Source: CAMCYM01 sp964405405
GTDB taxonomy: Bacteria; Bacteroidota; Bacteroidia; Flavobacteriales_D; Sanyastnellaceae
Direction: 5' to 3'
Length of the DNA: 18,850 bases
Assembly: GCA_964405405.1 (NCBI GenBank)
Contig: CAYONT010000039.1
Location: 1 to 18,850, forward strand
Shown here: positions 1-8,189 of the stretch, in pieces
Layout: each line of letters starts with the position of its first letter
How positions within the stretch are numbered: the first letter of the stretch is position 1
Program-made: the position numbers and the translations under genes
The notes under the pieces: model-generated
Databases searched by the model: none
What the model was told of the DNA's origin: nothing
What the model saw: only the letters and a program-made list of their open reading frames with translations

Positions 1-116
1 CGCCGCGGAGACAGGAGATACCGCGGCTGCGCCGCGGAGACAGGAGATACCGCGGCTGCGCCGCGGAGACAGGAGATACCGCGGCTGCGCCGCGGAGACA
101 GGAGATACCGCGGGTG
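1..116. repeat. Four tandem 29-bp units carrying a GC-rich hairpin
   Basis: Four head-to-tail copies start at 1, 30, 59 and 88; the last differs by at least one base near its end. Each junction forms CCGCGGC-TGC-GCCGCGG, a perfect 7-bp stem with a 3-nt loop (for example 21-37, 50-66, 79-95), followed by the purine-rich stretch AGACAGGAGATA. There are no unique spacers, so it is not a CRISPR array, and I see no ORF that belongs here. Related sequence occurs at 239-380 and 18782-18850. It is probably a dispersed intergenic repeat that has expanded locally. Confidence 0.9.
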
Positions 117-238
117 CTACGGTCGGTTCTGTCAGGTCCAGGCAGCCCTGGGTGGATCGAATCGTCGGTAGGACCCCTTCGGAGGGTTGGTGGGCCTCGA
201 TAGCCCCGACGCCCCGATTTCCTTGGGTGTCACCGGCC

Positions 239-284
239 ATTTCCCATTTCCCATCTCCTATTTCCCATTTCCTATTTCTTGTCT
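239..284. repeat. Pyrimidine-rich TTTCCCAT/TTTCCTAT tract
   Basis: The + strand is almost purely pyrimidine plus A, with imperfect iterations of ATTTCCCATTTCC and ATCTCCTATTTCC. Read on the minus strand it becomes GAAATAGGAAATGGGAAATAGG-like text, matching in style the AGAGATAGGAGACAGGAAAT run at 18820-18839 and the AGACAGGAGATA part of the 29-bp units. It lies directly beside the 20-bp array, so tract and array together look like one inverted copy of the terminal repeat. The rest of 117-381 holds no gene that I can support. Confidence 0.75.
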
Positions 285-380
285 CGCGCGAAGCGCATTG
301 TTTCCGCGCGCAGCGCATTGTTTCCGCGCGAAGCGCATTGTTTCCGCGCGCAGCGCGCTGTTTCCGCGCAGCGCAGCTGC
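281..380. repeat. Approximately five tandem 20-bp units
   Basis: Units start at 281, 301, 321, 341 and 361. The consensus is TTTCCGCGCGMAGCGCATTG, alternating between AAGCGC and CAGCGC, with the first and last copies degenerate. Each unit holds a small GCGC-nnn-GCGC dyad. On the minus strand it reads as repeated GCGCGGAAACA text, which is also found as CGCGGAAACA at 18782-18791. The array ends just before the DUF1853 stop codon at 382 and lies immediately downstream of that gene. Confidence 0.85.
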
Positions 381-381
381 G

Positions 382-1392
382 CTATCTTCTGTTGGGCCAA
401 ACATCCGGCACCACCATCCCCCGGCTGAGCTCGATCCAGCCCGTGGAGGTTTCGAGCATTTGGACTACCAGCACCCCGGGGGCCGGGAGGGGCTGCTGAA
501 GCCAGCGGGCCCAGGCGTCGCTGGAGAGCGGGGAGGGGGGGAAGGGGTGGGGGGGGGCGGTGGGGTGGAGGGGATGAGGTCCTGGGGCGCCGGGGCCTTG
601 CTCGTGCCCGCCGCGGAGCCAGTCGAGCCGATGGAGGGGGAGCCAGTACGCGGGGTTCTGGAGGCTCCAGGCCACGGCGTCGGACACACGGCACCACCAG
701 CCGGTGGGTGCGCTCGGGGCGGCCCCAGGAGCGGGCCGCGCCCCGGCCACACCGGCGAGTGGGTAGAACCACCACCCCTTCATCCAGACCTGCTCGACCT
801 CCACCCGGAGCCCCTCCTCGCGCAATTGAGCGGCTCCGTGCCCGGATCGGGCCAGCTGGAACTGACCTCGGAAGGAGGCGAGCCGGGCTTCCAGGGTGTC
901 CGACGGGTTCACCCCGCACCAGGTGACCCCCCGTGGGCCGGGAACCCCGAGGTAAAACTTGCACGCCAACTCGACGTGGAACCACCTTCCCGACGCCCGC
1001 TCCCGGAGTACCAGATCCCATTCTCCGAGGGTTTGGCCTGCATCTGCCACCACCCATCCGGTCCGCACCACCTCCCACGCCGGGTCGCGGGCCAGCACCC
1101 ACCCCACGAGCACTTCGAACCGCCTCCCGAGCAGCGGCGGCGTGGCCTCCCAGGCCGTTCGGAGCGAAGCCAAGGCCTCCGGGTCGGCATCCCAGCCATC
1201 GAAGGCGTCCCCGAGCCGATCCAGCCAGTCCGCGAACCAACTGGGTTCGGGGAAGGCGAGGCCCGGAGCACGCGCGAGCATCGGCGCACTCCCGACGGCC
1301 CAGGCCGCTTGGCGCAGCAAAGGATCCCTCCATCGTTGCGGCCCCTGCCCTTGCCCCTGCCCTTGACCCTGCCCCTGCGCTGCGTGCAACAT
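382..1392 (-). CDS. DUF1853 family protein
   Basis: A protein of 336 aa. The central region (about residues 88-150) carries the family hallmark: GRRFEVLVGWVL, then TLGEWDLVLRE, then WFHVELACKFYLG. This matches the DUF1853 pattern of a large globular region, a 'TLGE-D-LL' strand and an 'HLELAVKFYLG' strand. E124, D126, E141 and K145 are arranged as in PD-(D/E)XK-like nuclease cores; that structural link is an inference, and no biochemical role is established to my knowledge. I chose the ATG at 1390-1392, which is preceded by GGGAG and placed just before the family's usual start (WRDPLLRQAAW). A longer in-frame start would run into the divergent small gene. Residues 6-17 are a (Gln-Gly)6 run encoded by hexanucleotide repeats, which is unusual. 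The gene is divergent from 1432-1674 with only 39 bp between the starts, and its 3' end abuts a repeat array. The C-terminal third is proline-rich. Confidence 0.82.
   Translation of the reverse strand: MLHAAQGQGQGQGQGQGPQRWRDPLLRQAAWAVGSAPMLARAPGLAFPEPSWFADWLDRLGDAFDGWDADPEALASLRTAWEATPPLLGRRFEVLVGWVLARDPAWEVVRTGWVVADAGQTLGEWDLVLRERASGRWFHVELACKFYLGVPGPRGVTWCGVNPSDTLEARLASFRGQFQLARSGHGAAQLREEGLRVEVEQVWMKGWWFYPLAGVAGARPAPGAAPSAPTGWWCRVSDAVAWSLQNPAYWLPLHRLDWLRGGHEQGPGAPGPHPLHPTAPPHPFPPSPLSSDAWARWLQQPLPAPGVLVVQMLETSTGWIELSRGMVVPDVWPNRR
1342..1377. repeat. Hexanucleotide microsatellite (6 units)
   Basis: Six consecutive 6-bp units on the + strand: CCCCTG, CCCTTG, CCCCTG, CCCTTG, ACCCTG, CCCCTG. 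They are read on the minus strand as six Gln-Gly pairs near the N terminus of the DUF1853 protein. Because the unit is a multiple of three, length change would alter the protein without a frameshift. Confidence 0.85.
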
Positions 1393-1404
1393 CTCCCGAA
1401 GTTC

Positions 1405-1412
1405 TATCTTCG
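1405..1412 (+). promoter_or_regulatory. Putative Bacteroidota -7 promoter element (TATCTTCG)
   Basis: TATCTTCG differs at one position from the TAnnTTTG consensus of the Bacteroidota primary sigma factor. It lies 19 nt before the GTG proposed as the start of the small gene at 1432, which would give a short leader. I see no convincing -33 TTG at the usual distance. Confidence 0.4.
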
Positions 1413-1431
1413 CGCCCAGAAAGCCAAACCC

Positions 1432-1674
1432 GTGCGCACCATCGCCGAAATCCCGCACCCGTTGATGCGGATCACCGTCACCTCCTGGAACGAAAAGTAC
1501 CAGTTGCGGTTCGAGATTGACCGTTACGAACAGATGTTCAAGGTGGGACACGACGAGGTGGAAAGTGTCGACGCTTTGCGGGCTCGGGCCCTGCAAATGG
1601 CCGAATCCGTCCTGATGCGCTTCGTGGACATGCGCAGCCAATGGCAAGCCCTTCAACCCCCTTCACAACCATGA
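1432..1674 (+). CDS. Small conserved Bacteroidota protein of unknown function (80 aa)
   Basis: The protein starts (V/M)RTIAEIPHPLMRITV and continues with WNEKYQLRFEIDRYEQMFKV, then an acidic helical C terminus. I recall short Bacteroidota proteins of this kind (TIAEIPHP, then a strand, then WN-KY--K-E---YEQT-K), but know no assigned function and no gene name. The GTG at 1432 is chosen because the conserved N-terminal motif begins there and a -7-like element sits just upstream. The first ATG, at 1465, would remove the conserved TIAEIPHP segment. The stop overlaps the next start as ATGA (1671-1674), so it is probably translationally coupled to the OmpH-like gene. The sequence predicts a compact soluble cytoplasmic protein with no signal peptide. 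Confidence 0.7.
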   Translation: MRTIAEIPHPLMRITVTSWNEKYQLRFEIDRYEQMFKVGHDEVESVDALRARALQMAESVLMRFVDMRSQWQALQPPSQP

Positions 1675-1951
1675 AACAGCGATTGAAACAACACTTGGGA
1701 ACCCTGTTGGGCGCCCTGGCGCTCATGTGGACCCTGGTTCTCACCTTGCTCATGCAGCAGGACCGTTCGGCTGTAGAAACGGAAGTTTCTGCGGAGCTTC
1801 AGCAGGGCCAGCAGGCGGTGGTGGCTTTCGTGCATGGGGATTCCATCCAAGCGAACTTCCAGTTCTTGCAGGAGTTGGACAGCGCCCTGCGCGCCGAGGT
1901 GACGGAGGTACAGCGCCAGTTGCAACGCCGCATGCAGCCTCTGGAGGCGGA
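1671..1951 (+). CDS. OmpH/Skp-like membrane-anchored coiled-coil protein (3' end lost in gap)
   Basis: Only 93 codons are visible before the assembly gap. Residues 9-28 form one hydrophobic segment (signal anchor or signal peptide). Next come VVAFVHGDSIQANFQFLQEL (50-69) and a charged, Gln/Glu/Arg-rich helix. This matches the start of Bacteroidota OmpH-family proteins: membrane segment, the 'IAYVNSDTLLENYEF' strand, then a long coiled coil. Skp/OmpH proteins are periplasmic chaperones for outer-membrane proteins; that role is assumed from the family. The ATG at 1671 overlaps the previous stop by 4 bp, which fixes the start. The apparent continuous ORF across the N run to 2564 is an artefact, because the sequence after the gap belongs to a different family. 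Confidence 0.7.
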
Positions 1952-2051
1952 NNNNNNNNNNNNNNNNNNNNNNNNNNNNNNNNNNNNNNNNNNNNNNNNN
2001 NNNNNNNNNNNNNNNNNNNNNNNNNNNNNNNNNNNNNNNNNNNNNNNNNNN
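1952..2051. other. Assembly gap of exactly 100 N
   Basis: The run is exactly 100 N, the conventional placeholder for a scaffold gap of unknown size. It removes the 3' end of the OmpH-like gene and whatever lies before the DUF4924 gene. True distance and linkage across it are not established by the sequence. Confidence 0.97.
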
Positions 2052-2054
2052 CCC

Positions 2055-2564
2055 ATGACCCAGGCACAGCAGAAACGGGCAGAACACATCGTCGAGTACC
2101 TCCTATACCTCTGGGTGATGGAGGGGGTGCTCCGCAGTGCGGGCTTCCGGGAGGAGCTGTTTGCGGCTTTTGAGGCCGAACATGGCCAGGCGGATGGCGA
2201 TTGGCTGCGGGAACTTGCCCGTACGTTGCAGGAGGAAGGGCTGGTGGAGGCAGGCCACACCGGGCATGCTCAGGAGGTTTTGACGGAATTGGCCTTGCTG
2301 CATGACTTGCTCCTCGGCGCGATGGAGGACCCGGTTTACCGGGATGCGGTGGTGGTGGCCCAGCCCATTTTGGACGATTTTCGGCGCAAAACGGATCGAC
2401 CCATGCACCCCGTGGAACAGCTCTGCACCGCGTTGTATGGCTGGTGGCTGTTGCGGGCGCAGGGGAAGGAGGTGTCAGCGGAGACAGCGGAAGCGATGGG
2501 GGTGCTCCGGCAGATGGCGAACGCCCTCGCCCGCGGTCACATCCGGGTGTATCAGGGTCGCTGA
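2055..2564 (+). CDS. DUF4924 family protein
   Basis: A 169-aa protein. It begins MTQAQQKRAEHIVEYLLYLWVMEG, matching the DUF4924 opening 'AKQKRKENIAEYLLYMWQ-ED'. Later landmarks also fit the family: EEGLVEAGHTGHAQEVL, LHDLLL near the middle, and LCTALYGWWLLRAQGKEVSAET before the C terminus. It is predicted all-helical, soluble and cytoplasmic. Function is unknown; the family is largely confined to Bacteroidota. The ATG lies 3 bp after the gap, yet the alignment with the family N terminus suggests the gene is complete. Its 3' end overlaps the convergent gene 2552-2983 by 13 bp. Operon membership with the OmpH-like gene is plausible but hidden by the gap. Confidence 0.85.
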   Translation: MTQAQQKRAEHIVEYLLYLWVMEGVLRSAGFREELFAAFEAEHGQADGDWLRELARTLQEEGLVEAGHTGHAQEVLTELALLHDLLLGAMEDPVYRDAVVVAQPILDDFRRKTDRPMHPVEQLCTALYGWWLLRAQGKEVSAETAEAMGVLRQMANALARGHIRVYQGR

Positions 2565-2983
2565 CCCATCAGCCGTGCGATGTGACGGCGGCGGGTACTG
2601 GTCATCCGCAGGGCGTGGGATTCCACCCGCAACCGATCGATGATGGTGGTAGACAGGGCTGAGGCTGGGAGAAACAGGGATTCGTCGGGCCATCCGCTGG
2701 TTTCAGGAGCACCGATGACAAGGCAGCGGAAACAGTCGTTGATTTCCCGGCATTGACGGGCAAGGTCTTGCCAGACGGTGACCTGGTCGTCGTTGTGGTA
2801 CACCACCATCCAAGCGGTGGCGTGTTGCCCTACGTCGTGCAGGAGCCGGGAGGGTCCTGAGCCGTTGAGTTCCTGGAGGTCATGGCCTTCAGCGAAGGGC
2901 GCGATGCGTTCCAAAAGGGAGCGGGATGCATGGTTTCCGGGGTGGGCAAGCCAAACCGTAGGTGTCGTAAAGGGGGTGGTCAT
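2552..2983 (-). CDS. Small unknown protein, possibly a degenerate receiver-like fold
   Basis: A 143-aa protein I do not recognise. The ATG at 2981-2983 is chosen because AGGA sits about 6 nt upstream; the open frame extends further only through the ThiF promoter and coding region. Predicted alternation is TVWLAHP (strand), SRSLLERIAPF (helix), HDLQEL, a short helix, AWMVVYHND (strand), WQDLARQCREI (helix), RCLVIGA (strand), ESLFLPAS then a helix. That order resembles a CheY-like receiver with the conserved Lys-Pro replaced by Leu-Pro (105-106) and no acidic pair after strand 1. The C terminus is basic (TSTRRRHIARL). It is convergent with DUF4924 and divergent from the ThiF gene. The receiver idea is inference; another alpha/beta fold is equally possible. 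Confidence 0.6.
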   Translation of the reverse strand: MTTPFTTPTVWLAHPGNHASRSLLERIAPFAEGHDLQELNGSGPSRLLHDVGQHATAWMVVYHNDDQVTVWQDLARQCREINDCFRCLVIGAPETSGWPDESLFLPASALSTTIIDRLRVESHALRMTSTRRRHIARLMGQRP

Positions 2984-3083
2984 GGGGTGTCCTGTACGGC
3001 AACGGAGTGCTCCGGGTTGCGCTTGGATTTCCGCGTTTCCCTGTTCAAAACATCTGGCCATTGGGGTCGGGGGCATGGCTTTC

Positions 3084-3102
3084 TGCGCGCAATTTGTGCG
3101 CA
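3084..3102. promoter_or_regulatory. 19-bp near-perfect palindrome at the ThiF gene start
   Basis: The arms TGCGCGCAA and TTGTGCGCA pair around a central T: 8 Watson-Crick pairs and one G:T. It sits in the 118-bp divergent region between 2983 (-) and 3102 (+), and its last base is the A of the ThiF ATG. It also contains GCAATTTG (3089-3096), a weak match to the TAnnTTTG -7 element, 5 nt before the ATG. It could be an operator covering the promoter, or an RNA hairpin at the initiation site. Confidence 0.45.
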
Positions 3103-4184
3103 TGAACGATTCGGCAACGACGGGTTGGCGGGCCGAGGTATTGCAACCCGGTTCCGCCAGCGGGGATGCGCGCTTGGCGGAGCTGCGGTCGCAGGGGAGG
3201 ATTCGGGAGACTTGGGACACCCTGGAGAACCAGCTCGCGGAGTTGGTCATTTCCCGCGAGCCGGGGTTGAAGCAGGATCCCGCGGGGGTGCTGGCGGGAG
3301 TGAAGCGGGAGCTGGGGGGACGGACCTGGGAAACATACGGATTGTGGGTGTTCTATCCTTGGCGCGGCGCGTTGGTGCGGTTGCTGCCGGAGGCCCTGTT
3401 TGTCGAGCTGCGGACGAACCGCAACAACAACCGGATTTCCCCGGAGGAGCAGCGCCGACTGGCGCATACAACGGTCGGAGTGGTGGGGTTGTCGGTCGGC
3501 GCGTCGTTCGCCCTCACGCTCGCCATGGAGCGGGCCGTGGGCACCCTGCGCCTCGCCGATTTCGATGCCATCGAACTGTCGAACCTCAACCGCATCCGCA
3601 CCCCGGTGACCTCGCTGGGCCTCCCCAAGTGGCTGGTTACCGCCCGGGAGATTGCGGAAATCGACCCCTTCCTCCGCGTGGAGGTTTTCCCGGATGGACT
3701 CAAGTCGCACAATACCAATGCGTTTTTTGAGGGACTGGATTTGGTCTGCGATGCGTGCGATGACCTCGCGACCAAGGCGGCCATCCGCATCCAGGCCCGG
3801 GGCCGACAGATTCCGGTGGTGATGGACACCTCCGACCGGGGCATGCTCGACATCGAGCGTTACGACTGGCCGGACCACATCCCCCATGGCTACCTGCACG
3901 GGCGCATCGATGAGCAGATGATGTTGCTGTTTGCGGGCAGCAACCGTTGGACCTCGGATGCCCTGGATGCCTTCGTGGATTTGGGCCAAATCTCAGAGCG
4001 CGGGCGGGCGAGTTTGGCCGAAGTAGGCCGCAGCCTCGTGGCCTGGCCCCAACTCTACGGCGAGGTGGCAGCAGGCGGCGCGCTGGCAGCGCAGGCGGCC
4101 CGGCGCATCCTCCTGGGCGAATCCATTCCCGACACCCGACTTTATCTCGACCTCGATGAGCAGCTCGCTGAATCCCTCCATTGA
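3102..4184 (+). CDS. ThiF/E1-like adenylyltransferase (stand-alone)
   Basis: A 360-aa protein with a ThiF/MoeB/E1-type adenylation fold. Visible motifs are GVVGLSVG (126-133, nucleotide-binding loop), DFDAIELSNLNRIR (153-166, the D-x(2)-E-x-SN-L-x-R signature) and VCDACDDLATK (215-225, equivalent to the VIDATDN segment), preceded by the R-x-N-x(2)-Q arm region (107-118). Such enzymes adenylate a C-terminal or free carboxylate using ATP. There is no CxxC zinc pair and no obvious catalytic cysteine domain, and residues 1-105 are a family-specific extension. The adenylation part resembles that of Rv1355c-type proteins, but no nitroreductase domain follows. No ubiquitin-like, ThiS or MoaD partner is encoded nearby. 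The ATG at 3102 is preferred; an in-frame ATG at 3075, after a G-rich stretch, is possible. It is the first gene of a coupled operon and overlaps the next gene by 29 bp. Confidence 0.85.
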   Translation: MNDSATTGWRAEVLQPGSASGDARLAELRSQGRIRETWDTLENQLAELVISREPGLKQDPAGVLAGVKRELGGRTWETYGLWVFYPWRGALVRLLPEALFVELRTNRNNNRISPEEQRRLAHTTVGVVGLSVGASFALTLAMERAVGTLRLADFDAIELSNLNRIRTPVTSLGLPKWLVTAREIAEIDPFLRVEVFPDGLKSHNTNAFFEGLDLVCDACDDLATKAAIRIQARGRQIPVVMDTSDRGMLDIERYDWPDHIPHGYLHGRIDEQMMLLFAGSNRWTSDALDAFVDLGQISERGRASLAEVGRSLVAWPQLYGEVAAGGALAAQAARRILLGESIPDTRLYLDLDEQLAESLH

Positions 4185-4898
4185 CCGGCTCCAGCAGGCG
4201 CAAAGCGTTTCTGCTGCGACGATTCGGGTGTTCCGTTCCCACCGCGACGAGGCGCTCTGTCACGAACTGGTCACGGGGCACCAAGCGGTGCTCAACGCTT
4301 ACGGCATCGAGCAACTGATCACGTTCGACCGGCAGTGGATCGGGGATCCGGAGGTCGTCGTGCTCGCAGCGGTGTCGGGCAGGGATGGCCGGGTGCTCGG
4401 GGGCGCCCGGATGTACCGCGGGGTCCGGCCCAACGACCTCCCCATGTTCCGGGCGGTCTCCCACCAAGACGCCGGCTTGGGCGCGTTCCTGGCACCGTTC
4501 CTGGCCGAGGGCGCGTACGAACTCGGCGGGCTCTGGAACTCGATGGAGCTCGCCGGCATGGGCGTGGACGCCACCTACCTCATCCAGGCGGCCATGGCGA
4601 CCCTGCCCATGCTCAGCGCCCGCCACATTTTCGCCCTGACTTCCCCGGTGACTCGGAGGATGCAGGCGGGACTGGGTTTCCTCACGGAGCCCCACGTGGG
4701 CGATGGCGGGTTCTTCGTGTACCCCACGCCCAAGCTGCGCGCCACCATCGCCCGCTTCACCTTCCCGGAACAACTGGCCGACGCCCGGCCAGCGGTGCGC
4801 ACCCTGCTCGAAGGAATCTGGCAGGATCCCATGCGTTCGACCTGTGTGGTTGAGGGACCCAAGGGCGAGATCAGGCTGCGCTTCGAAATCGAATTGGA

Positions 4899-4902
<4 letters not shown>
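4156..4902 (+). CDS. GNAT-like N-acyltransferase of unknown substrate
   Basis: A 248-aa soluble protein. RVFRSHRDEALCHELVTGHQ (24-43) looks like the first helix of a GNAT fold. It is followed by VVVLAAVSGRDGRVLGGARMYRG (67-89, strands 2-4), then YELGGLWNSMEL (121-132), a helix (140-155), HIFALTSP (157-164) and RRMQAGLGF (167-175), the usual 'R-x(4)-LGF' end of strand 5 and helix 4. The E-x-GGLWNS element placed after a 'GG-R-Y' strand also recalls LuxI-type autoinducer synthases, but the invariant LuxI residues are not clearly present. I therefore call it only GNAT superfamily. The substrate is unknown. The start overlaps the ThiF gene by 29 bp and the stop overlaps the kinase start as ATGA, so it is probably made in fixed ratio with its neighbours. 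The C-terminal 60 aa are an extension with no motif I recognise. Confidence 0.65.
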
Positions 4903-7120
<2,218 letters not shown>

Positions 7121-7124
<4 letters not shown>

Positions 7125-7657
7125 TCCACGTACTCTACCTCGACGACGAAGCCCACAACCTGACGGCTTTCCGGGCGGCCTTCCGCCGTTCCTTTCAGGT
7201 GCACGTGACCACGGAGCCCACCGAGGCCGTGCAACTCCTCAAGCAACACCCCATCGAAGTCATCATCTCGGACCAGAAGATGCCGTCCTTGTCCGGTGTG
7301 GAGTTCTTTGAGTTGGTCATGCCCGACTTTCCGGACCCCATCCGCATGCTGCTCACAGGCCACGCCGACATCGATGCGGTCATCGACGCCATCAACAAAG
7401 GCCAGATCTACAAGTACATTTCGAAGCCGTGGAACGAGGCGGAGCTGTACGCGCTGGTGGAGGAGGCATCGGCCCAGTTTCGCCGCAAACGGGACCTCCA
7501 CTTTGCGGGCAACAAGTTGTTAGGCCAAATGCAAGAAGCCCGCACCCTCGCCCGCCAGATCACTGAAACCCTCGGCGAAGGCATCCCGATCGATTCGGAA
7601 CGCTTGTCCAGAATCCATGAAATGGCAAAAAGCATCGACACATTGCTTTCTCAATAA
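7121..7657 (+). CDS. Receiver-domain response regulator without a known output domain
   Basis: A 178-aa protein. Residues 1-118 are a complete CheY-like receiver: the acidic pair D8/D9, phospho-acceptor D51 in IISDQKMP, T79 in LLTGH and K102-P103 in YISKPWNE. The remaining 60 residues are helical and charged (about 115-178). They contain no recognisable DNA-binding, cyclase, EAL, HD-GYP or phosphatase domain, so the output probably works through protein contacts or dimerisation. The start overlaps the kinase stop by 4 bp (ATGA), making it the obvious phosphorylation partner. It is the last member of the uninterrupted coupled operon; the next gene begins 58 bp later. Confidence 0.93.
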
Positions 7658-7681
7658 GACAAACTAATTATGTTCCCGCCT

Positions 7682-7708
7682 TACTTTCGTGAGAACTTAA
7701 CTCTCGCG
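7682..7708 (+). promoter_or_regulatory. Putative promoter element and small hairpin before the 7716 gene
   Basis: TACTTTCG (7682-7689) is one base from the TAnnTTTG -7 consensus, in the AT-richest stretch of this neighbourhood. Overlapping its end, CGTGAGA (7688-7694) can pair with TCTCGCG (7702-7708) across a 7-nt loop, with one G:T pair. This suggests either separate transcription of the 7716 gene or a leader structure at its 5' end. Confidence 0.4.
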
Positions 7709-7715
7709 ATCGTAC

Positions 7716-8189
7716 ATGTGGGTATACATTTTGGATGGCAGTGGGGCGACGGCCGAGGTGACCCGTTTGTTGTTGCAGCAGGCCCAATTGGGGCGGGTTC
7801 ACCACGTCTGCTCTGAGCTCAGAGACCTACGCACTACGTTCCCTCCGCTCCCTCCCCATGCCCCAGACGTACCGGCGCGCATCCTGTTCCTGCTGGACGC
7901 AGGACTCTCCCGTGAGCTCACAGGATATCTCTCCGAAGCCCTGACAACCCTGGCAATGGACGAATGCCCTTGGGAATGGCTGGTCCTCTCCTTGGTCACC
8001 CCCGGTGCGAAAAACACACTGCCCGCAGACCTCACCTCGCTGCCGCAGTGGTGCGGCGAATTGGTGAAGCCCATCGACACCCACCTCATCCGCTACATCG
8101 TCGACACGCGGTTCCAGTCCCTACAAGCCCACACCTCACCCTCCTCCTTCTCCTCTGGGCAGACCCCGCCGTCGGATCAACGCAAGTAG
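7716..8189 (+). CDS. Divergent receiver-like protein
   Basis: A 157-aa protein. The layout fits a CheY-like receiver: WVYILDGSG (strand 1, one Asp instead of an acidic pair), TAEVTRLLLQQA (helix 1), ARILFLLDAG (strand 3 ending in D61 at the phospho-acceptor position), WLVLSLVTPG (strand 4) and CGELVKPID (strand 5 with K118-P119). The loop after strand 2 is proline-rich and longer than usual (42-53). Thus the Asp and Lys-Pro sites are kept but the Mg-binding pair is reduced. The last 25 residues are a Ser/Pro/Gln-rich tail. It follows the kinase and response regulator by 58 bp behind an apparent promoter of its own, suggesting an accessory regulator or phosphate sink in the same circuit (inference). 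Its 3' end overlaps the convergent M42 gene by 13 bp. Confidence 0.68.
   Translation: MWVYILDGSGATAEVTRLLLQQAQLGRVHHVCSELRDLRTTFPPLPPHAPDVPARILFLLDAGLSRELTGYLSEALTTLAMDECPWEWLVLSLVTPGAKNTLPADLTSLPQWCGELVKPIDTHLIRYIVDTRFQSLQAHTSPSSFSSGQTPPSDQRK

Noticed and set aside
1..116. CRISPR array
   Set aside because: The 29-bp units are contiguous with no spacers between them, and no cas gene is present.
272..1333. 353-codon minus-strand frame overlapping the DUF1853 gene
   Set aside because: The translation is Arg/Pro/Gly-rich without domains and ends in the 20-bp repeat array, while the 382-1392 frame contains family motifs.
187..1431. Long + strand open frame ahead of the small 80-aa gene
   Set aside because: It is antisense to the DUF1853 gene and runs through the repeat arrays; only its last 81 codons (from 1432) resemble a protein.
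3102..4184. Thiamine or molybdopterin ThiF/MoeB, or a bacterial ubiquitin-like defence E1
   Set aside because: No sulphur-carrier protein, E2-like, JAB peptidase, CD-NTase or cofactor biosynthesis genes are adjacent, and the CxxC zinc pair is missing.
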